From CAYWTX01 sp964461295 (GTDB lineage: Bacteria; Planctomycetota; Phycisphaerae; SM23-33): a stretch of DNA of 10,648 nucleotides. The position numbers were made by a program, and so were the translations under genes. Shown piece by piece: positions 6,848-10,648 of this stretch (position 1 is its first letter; every line of letters begins with the position of its first letter). The notes under the pieces were generated by a model. It saw only the letters and a program-made list of their open reading frames with translations, was not told where the DNA came from and made no database searches. The stretch is taken from assembly GCA_964461295.1 (NCBI GenBank), contig CAYWTX010000429.1, positions 1 to 10,648 on the forward strand, read 5' to 3'.

Positions 6848-6851
6848 AACT

Positions 6852-7277
6852 ATGGCGAAGGAAATCAAAGCGAAGATCAAGTTGCAGGCGCCGGGCGGGC
6901 AGGCGACGCCGGCGCCGCCGATCGGCCCGGCCCTCGGCCAGCACAATGTGAACATCGGACAGTTCGTCTCACAGTTCAACGAGCGGACTCGCGAGTACAA
7001 CGGCATGCCGCTGCCGGTGGTCATCACTGTGTACAGCGACCGCACGTTCGAGTTCATCGTGAAGAGTCCGCCGGCCGCGGCGCTGCTGAAAGAAGCCGCC
7101 GCCGTTGCCAAGGGTTCCGGCGTGCCCAACAAGGACAAGGTGGGCAAGGTGACCATGGAGCAGGTCCGCAAGATCGCCGAGACGAAGATCAATGACCTCA
7201 ACGCCGCGAGCATCGAGGCCGCCTGCCGCATCGTGGAAGGCACGGCCCGGAGCATGGGCGTGACGGTCGAAGGATAG
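6852..7277 (+). CDS. rplK: Large ribosomal subunit protein uL11
   Basis: L11 binds the GTPase-associated region of 23S rRNA at the base of the L7/L12 stalk and is needed for factor-dependent steps and the stringent response. The 141-residue length is standard. The N-terminal domain shows the family signature KIKLQAPGGQATPAPPIGPA followed by LGQHNVNIGQF. The C-terminal rRNA-binding domain covers about 75-141 (GVPNKDKVGKVTMEQVRKIA, then DLNAASIEAACRIVEGTARS). Translation start at ATG 6852 is certain from homology, but only a weak GAG lies near it, because the preceding 56 bases are a tandem repeat. Confidence 0.97.
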   Translation: MAKEIKAKIKLQAPGGQATPAPPIGPALGQHNVNIGQFVSQFNERTREYNGMPLPVVITVYSDRTFEFIVKSPPAAALLKEAAAVAKGSGVPNKDKVGKVTMEQVRKIAETKINDLNAASIEAACRIVEGTARSMGVTVEG

Positions 7278-7291
7278 AGCCGCATCGGCGG

Positions 7292-7396
7292 CTGGTTAAC
7301 TGGTGGATTGGTTGACTGGTTAACGGGTGGACTGGTGGACTGGTTACCTGGCGAAGTGCCGGCCCGTGGGCAGGGCGGCCAGTCAACCAGTTAACC
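7292..7396 (+). repeat. Octameric tandem repeat, consensus CTGGTKRA, with an inverted copy, between rplK and rplA
   Basis: Eight eight-base units run without gaps from 7292 to 7355; perfect or near-perfect members include ctggttaa (7292-7299, 7316-7323) and ctggtgga (7300-7307, 7332-7339). Downstream, 7379-7396 reads ccagtcaaccagttaacc, the reverse complement of array sequence: ccagttaacc (7387-7396) pairs with 7294-7303 and ccagtcaacc (7379-7388) with 7310-7319. The array therefore can fold back on itself. A separate 9-bp inverted pair, ggcccgtgg (7361-7369) and ccacgggcc (7413-7421), frames the inverted copy. No gene lies here. Confidence 0.8.
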
Positions 7397-7466
7397 GATA
7401 GTTACGGCCTGACCACGGGCCTTGAAGAACAGTGGGAGTCCTCACAGGACGAAAGGACGCGAGACG

Positions 7467-8150
7467 ATGGGCATCAAGCACGGCAAGCAGTACCGCCAAT
7501 GGGCGGAGAAGGCGCCGAAGGGCAAGGTGTCGCTGCCCGACGCGGTGGCGGCGGTGAAGCAGTTCACCGGCAACAAGTTCGACCCCACCGTCGAACTGAC
7601 GGTTCACCTGGGGATCGATCCCAAGCAGGCCGACCAGGCTATCCGCGGGTCGATCTCGCTGCCGCACGGGATCGGACAGTCGCGGAAGGTCATCGCCTTC
7701 TGCGAAGGCGATGACATCGACCGCGCGAAGGCCGCCGGCGCCATCGAGGCCGGGTCGGACGAACTGATCAAGAAGATCCAGGCCGGGTGGATGGACTTCG
7801 ACGTGGCGATCTCCACGCCGGGGCTGATGCGGACGGTGTCGCGTCTGGGCCGCGTGCTGGGTCCGCAGGGCAAGATGCCTTCGCCCAAGGCCGGCACGGT
7901 CGTGGAGGACGTGGCGAAGGCCGTGACGGAATACGCGGCCGGCAAGGTGGAGTTCCGCAACGACGACGGCGGGAACCTGCATGTGCCGGTGGGCAAGTTG
8001 AGCTTCGACCCGCAGAAGTTGATGGACAACATGACGGCGATGCTGGATCACATTCGCCGGATGCGTCCGACCACGACCAAGGGCACGTACATCAAGAAGG
8101 TCTGTCTGTCAACCAGCATGTCGCCCGGTGTCCTGGTGGACGTCATTTAG
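7467..8150 (+). CDS. rplA: Large ribosomal subunit protein uL1
   Basis: L1 forms the mobile stalk on the E-site side of the large subunit and in many bacteria represses its own operon by binding the mRNA. The 227-residue protein is close to the usual 230. Key blocks are LGRVLGPQGKMPSPKAGTV (127-145), GKVEFRNDDGGNLHVPVGKL (159-178) and the C-terminal TKGTYIKKVCLSTSMSPG (204-221). The Gln-Gly-Lys and Ser-Pro-Lys-Ala choices are slight variants of the frequent GPRGLMPNPK form. ATG 7467 is preceded by AAAGGA (7452-7457); an in-frame TTG at 7422 would add an unconserved leader that overlaps the 7413-7421 palindrome arm. The gap to rplJ is only 15 bases, so translation is probably coupled. Confidence 0.97.
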   Translation: MGIKHGKQYRQWAEKAPKGKVSLPDAVAAVKQFTGNKFDPTVELTVHLGIDPKQADQAIRGSISLPHGIGQSRKVIAFCEGDDIDRAKAAGAIEAGSDELIKKIQAGWMDFDVAISTPGLMRTVSRLGRVLGPQGKMPSPKAGTVVEDVAKAVTEYAAGKVEFRNDDGGNLHVPVGKLSFDPQKLMDNMTAMLDHIRRMRPTTTKGTYIKKVCLSTSMSPGVLVDVI

Positions 8151-8165
8151 CCGTCGAGGTGCAGC

Positions 8166-8795
8166 ATGAGCAAACCGGTAAAGGAACTTGTCCGCAAGAC
8201 GCTGATCGGCCGCTTCCAGGGCGTCAGCCAATTGGCGGTAGTGGGCTTCACGGGCGTGGACGCGGTGACGACGAATGCGATTCGCAGCCGCTTGCGTCAG
8301 AAGGACATCCGGATGCAGGTGGTGAAGAACGCGTTGGCTCGCCAGGCGTTCGTCGCACTGGGCATCGAAGGGGCGGGCGCACTTCTGGAGGGACCGTGCG
8401 CCGTGGTGCACGGGGCCGACAGCGTCGTGACGGTCGTCCGCGAGTTGCTGGACATCAACAAGGAAACGCCGAACCTGAAGGTGAAGGCGGCGTTCCTGGA
8501 CGGCGACCTGTTCCCCACCGACCAGATCCAGGCGTTGAGCAAGTACCCGACGCGGGACGAGGCGATCGGGCAGGTGGTGACGTGCGTGCTGTCGCCTGGG
8601 GCCAATCTGGCTGCGTGCCTGCTGGGCCCGGGCGGGCAGATCGCCTCCATCCTGAAGGCGATCGAGGAGAAACTGGAAAAGGAAGCGCCCGCGGAAGCGG
8701 CGTCCCCGGAAGCGGCGTCCGCGCCTGTGGCGTCCCCGGAAGCGGCGTCCGCGGAAGCGGCGTCTGCGGAAGCGGCGTCCGCGCCTGTGGCGTGA
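8166..8795 (+). CDS. rplJ: Large ribosomal subunit protein uL10 with a repetitive C-terminal tail
   Basis: L10 anchors the L7/L12 dimers to 23S rRNA. ATG 8166 follows GAGGTG (8156-8161). Residues 1-150 are the rRNA-binding globular domain, with VVKNALARQAF (52-62) and GPCAVVHG (76-83) as recognisable blocks. About 153-174 is the C-terminal helix (GPGGQIASILKAIEEKLEKE) that binds L12 N-termini. The protein is 209 residues against about 165-175 for typical L10, and the excess is a tail of seven pentapeptides (176-209) built from AEAAS, PEAAS and APVA(S). The tail is encoded by an exact 15-bp tandem repeat and is probably disordered. Its function is unknown; it may be neutral or may act as a flexible extension of the stalk base. 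Confidence 0.95.
   Translation: MSKPVKELVRKTLIGRFQGVSQLAVVGFTGVDAVTTNAIRSRLRQKDIRMQVVKNALARQAFVALGIEGAGALLEGPCAVVHGADSVVTVVRELLDINKETPNLKVKAAFLDGDLFPTDQIQALSKYPTRDEAIGQVVTCVLSPGANLAACLLGPGGQIASILKAIEEKLEKEAPAEAASPEAASAPVASPEAASAEAASAEAASAPVA
8691..8792 (+). repeat. 15-bp coding tandem repeat in the 3' end of rplJ
   Basis: Six full 15-base units and one partial of 12 run in frame to the stop codon. Two types alternate: gcggaagcggcgtcc-like units (at 8691, 8706, 8736, 8751 and 8766) and gcgcctgtggcgtcc-like units (at 8721 and 8781). The near identity of the copies at DNA level, including third positions, points to recent slippage or unequal recombination rather than selection on amino acids alone. 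Confidence 0.9.
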
Positions 8796-8796
8796 T

Positions 8797-8839
8797 GTTC
8801 GCTCGGGGACGAACAGACCCCCGCCCCACCGGGCGGGGG
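8797..8839 (+). terminator. GC-rich stem-loops after rplJ (weak terminator or attenuator candidate)
   Basis: gttcg (8797-8801) pairs with cgaac (8810-8814), and cccccgccc (8818-8826) pairs perfectly with gggcggggg (8831-8839) around a four-base loop. The second stem is very stable, but no T run follows, so complete termination is unlikely. Its place between rplJ and rplL matches the region where other bacteria adjust L12 level relative to L10. Confidence 0.45.
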
Positions 8840-9042
8840 CGTTCCGCGAAGAGACACTGATATCCGGTTCCCGAGCGCGGCATTCGGTGCTTTGCCTGAC
8901 GGTATCCGGGTTCGGGTATCCGGCGTCCGGGTTTGACTTGTGAACTAGCCGGTTGCGGATTGGGCTCCCTTGTGGGCTTAAATGAGGCCGCGTTGGCCTC
9001 GCCTATCAGGCCGGCTTGAGAATGACGGAAAGGTTTAGTATC
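8840..9042 (+). promoter_or_regulatory. rplJ-rplL spacer with heptamer repeats and hairpins before rplL
   Basis: Heptamers of the type gtatccg run at 8902-8929 (gtatccg, ggttcgg, gtatccg, gcgtccg), with another tatccgg at 8861-8867. Further on, gaggcc (8984-8989) pairs with ggcctc (8995-9000), and gcct (9001-9004) with aggc (9008-9011). The ribosome binding site GAAAGG (9028-9033) lies 9 bases before the rplL ATG. A TTGACT at 8933-8938 has no matching -10 box at normal spacing, so I do not call a promoter. Confidence 0.5.
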
Positions 9043-9450
9043 ATGGCCGATGAAGCTGCTGTGGCGACTGTGTCCGGGGAGCTGAAGGAACTCGGGGACA
9101 AGCTGGCGAAGTTGACCCTGAAGGAAGCGGTCGACCTCAAGAACTACCTCAAGACCGCGTACGGCATCGAGCCGGCCGCCGGCGGGGCCGTCATGATGGC
9201 CGCCGCTGGCGCCGCCGCGGCCCCCGTGGTCGAGGAGAAGACCACCTTCGACGTGATCCTGAAGGCATTCGGCGACAAGAAGATCCAGGTGATCAAGGTC
9301 GTCCGGGCCCTGACGAACCTGGGCCTGAAGGAAGCCAAGGACCTGGTCGAAGGGGCCCCCAAGCCCGTGAAGACCGGAGTGACCAAGGAAGAGGCCGAAG
9401 AGGCCAAGAAGCAGCTCGAAGAGCAGGGCGCGACGGTCGAACTGAAGTGA
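9043..9450 (+). CDS. rplL: Large ribosomal subunit protein bL12 (L7/L12)
   Basis: L7/L12 dimers form the flexible stalk that recruits EF-Tu, EF-G and other GTPases. The 135-residue protein has the N-terminal dimerisation and L10-binding domain (about 8-45, SGELKELGDKLAKLTLKEAV), an Ala/Gly/Met-rich hinge (about 46-63) and the globular C-terminal domain from about 64 (EEKTTFDVILKAFGDKKIQV). The factor-binding helix region VIKVVRALTNLGLKEAKDLV and the closing KQLEEQGATVELK follow. It is longer than E. coli L12 (121 including Met), mainly in the N-terminal part and hinge. ATG 9043 fits the family start and has GAAAGG before it; in-frame TTG 9016 and ATG 9022 would add a short unconserved leader. 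Confidence 0.97.
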   Translation: MADEAAVATVSGELKELGDKLAKLTLKEAVDLKNYLKTAYGIEPAAGGAVMMAAAGAAAAPVVEEKTTFDVILKAFGDKKIQVIKVVRALTNLGLKEAKDLVEGAPKPVKTGVTKEEAEEAKKQLEEQGATVELK

Positions 9451-9712
9451 TTAACGGGCGAGCTTGCTCGCCGTGTCGCAGACGTTGGGCGCGCGGAGCA
9501 AGTTCCGCCGCTAAGGCGGCAAACCGGAAGTTGGAATCACGGCAAGCGGTGTATGAAGCACGGCCCTCGGCGCCGCAACGGGCCAACTGTCGAGGAAGAG
9601 ACGGTTATTGGCTTGTTTCGACGCCGGGGGTTGCTGCGCGCCCCTGAAGGTGCGGTTGCGTTCGGGGGCGAGTGTTCCGTGGCAGAGAACCCAGCGGCGT
9701 GAGGAAAGCAGC
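9451..9712 (+). promoter_or_regulatory. rplL-rpoB spacer with hairpins
   Basis: This 262-base spacer has no gene. A hairpin ggcgagc (9457-9463)/gctcgcc (9466-9472) follows the rplL stop, and a second, ccgcc/ggcgg, lies near 9508-9522. Neither has a T run. In E. coli an attenuator and an RNase III site sit in the same gap and lower rpoBC expression relative to the ribosomal proteins; this spacer could do likewise, but that is inference. The rpoB ribosome binding site is GAGGAAAG at 9701-9708. Confidence 0.45.
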
Positions 9713-10648
9713 ATGCTGAAGATTGACAGGAATCGTGATTTCGCGAAGGTGGGCGACGCCACCCCGGTCCCCAATCTCATCGACATCCAGATCTCGAGCT
9801 ACGAGCGGTTTCTCCAGGCTGACGTCGAGCCCACCAAGCGGAAGGCCGAGGGCCTCGAGTCGCTGCTGCGGGAGATCTTCCCGGTCCGCAGCTACGACGA
9901 ACAGATGACCCTGGAGTACCTCAGCTACGAACTGGGTGAGCCGCGCTACGACCCGCAGGAGTGCCGCGACCTGCGGCTGACCTACGGTCGGCCGTTCAAG
10001 GTCCGCTGCCGGCTGAGCCGCAAGGACGCCAAGGACGTGCTCGAGGAGAGCATTTACCTGGGCGAGATTCCGACCATGATCGGCGGCGGCGAGTTCATCA
10101 TCAACGGTGCCGAGCGCGTGATTGTCAGCCAGCTTCACCGCTCGCCGGGCGTGGACTTCACGGTGGAGATGGCCGAGAGCGACCGCCCGTTGCACGGCGC
10201 CCGCATCATTCCGGAACGCGGGAGCTGGATCGAGATGAGCGTCACGAAGAAGGACGCGCTGACGATCCGCATTGACCAGTCCAGCAAGATCCCCGTGACG
10301 ATGTTTCTGCGGGCGATGGACGCCAAGTACGGCACCGACGCGAGCATCATCCGCGAGTTCTACACGACCAAGACCGTGCCGGTGGAGAACCTCAAGGTCA
10401 CCATGTACGTCGTCGAGGCGTTCGTCGACCCCGCCAGCGGCGAGGAAGTGCTCCCGGCCGGCGGGCAGATCGGCGAGGCGCTGACGCGCGTCGTGGCCTC
10501 CGGCGTCAAGAAGCTGGAGGTTGTCGAGAAGGTGGCCGACCCGCTGGTCCTCAACACGCTGGTCGAGGACCCCTCCGACAGCCACGAGAACGCCCTCCTG
10601 CGCCTCTACATGCGCCTTCGCCCCGGCAACCCGCCGCAGGTGGAGAAG
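9713..10648 (+). CDS. rpoB: RNA polymerase beta subunit, N-terminal 312 residues (continues past window)
   Basis: The frame opens at ATG 9713, is preceded by GAGGAAAG, and stays open to the last base, giving 312 residues of a protein normally about 1,200-1,400 long. Family blocks are plain: PNLIDIQISSYERFLQ (20-35), GEIPTMIGGGEFIINGAERV (117-136) running into IVSQLHRSPGV (137-147), and ARIIPERGSWIEM (163-175) followed by IDQSSKIPVTMFLRAM. These belong to the protrusion and lobe of the beta subunit. The rifampicin-binding cluster and active-site regions lie beyond the window. It is the last gene seen; rpoC is expected downstream. Confidence 0.97.
   Translation, partial: MLKIDRNRDFAKVGDATPVPNLIDIQISSYERFLQADVEPTKRKAEGLESLLREIFPVRSYDEQMTLEYLSYELGEPRYDPQECRDLRLTYGRPFKVRCRLSRKDAKDVLEESIYLGEIPTMIGGGEFIINGAERVIVSQLHRSPGVDFTVEMAESDRPLHGARIIPERGSWIEMSVTKKDALTIRIDQSSKIPVTMFLRAMDAKYGTDASIIREFYTTKTVPVENLKVTMYVVEAFVDPASGEEVLPAGGQIGEALTRVVASGVKKLEVVEKVADPLVLNTLVEDPSDSHENALLRLYMRLRPGNPPQVEK

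Noticed and set aside
6727..7396. CRISPR array or similar, because of regular repeats
   Set aside because: Units are 7-8 bp and contiguous, without spacers and without cas genes.
7383..8051. 222-codon minus-strand frame opposite rplA
   Set aside because: Antisense shadow of rplA; His/Arg/Leu-rich with no domain.
8933..8983. Possible rplL promoter (TTGACT at 8933-8938, or TTGCGG with TTAAAT at 8978-8983)
   Set aside because: The first has no -10 box at 16-18 bases; the second has a poor -35 and a 19-base spacer.
9605..10585. 326-codon open frame on the minus strand opposite rpoB
   Set aside because: rpoB is unmistakable on the plus strand from 9713; the minus frame is a shadow.

Overview
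The window is a GC-rich bacterial chromosome segment centred on the conserved translation/transcription cluster trnT-tuf-rpmG-trnW-secE-nusG-rplK-rplA-rplJ-rplL-rpoB. Composition, gene order and protein details suggest the PVC superphylum, most likely Planctomycetota. The best protein clue is EF-Tu, whose switch I loop lacks the usual bacterial Arg-Gly-Ile-Thr-Ile block and has the form I recall from planctomycete EF-Tu. This placement is from memory and inference, not from a search.

Layout. Positions 1-554 hold the end of a membrane glycosyltransferase-like protein. Positions 555-1118 hold no gene, but 734-1013 is a block of interlocking inverted repeats around a cloverleaf-like palindrome. 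Positions 1119-2336 (minus strand) encode a trehalase/GH63-like (alpha/alpha)6-barrel glycosidase. Positions 2337-2921 hold no convincing gene. Positions 2922-3359 encode an Rrf2-family regulator with three cysteines placed to bind an Fe-S cluster. A near-consensus housekeeping promoter at 3598-3625 then starts the core operon: tRNA-Thr(GGT), EF-Tu, L33, tRNA-Trp(CCA), SecE, NusG, L11, L1, L10, L7/L12 and the first 312 residues of RNA polymerase beta.

The genes work together. EF-Tu delivers the aminoacyl-tRNAs, two of which are encoded beside it. L11, L10 and L7/L12 build the ribosomal stalk that recruits EF-Tu, and L1 builds the opposite stalk. NusG links RNA polymerase (RpoB) to the ribosome and to Rho. 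SecE is part of the protein export channel. An intrinsic terminator at 5683-5721, just before secE, divides the cluster into a trnT-tuf-rpmG-trnW unit and a secE-onward unit, or acts as an attenuator.

The unusual part is the spacers. The intergenic gaps from trnW to rpoB are often 130-260 bp and are filled with perfect hairpins and short-period tandem repeats: heptamers before rplK, octamers with an inverted copy before rplA, and heptamers again before rplL. A 15-bp coding repeat makes an Ala/Glu/Pro tail on L10. I see no wholly new multi-gene system. The spacer repeats, the palindromic block and the EF-Tu loop are the items most worth following.
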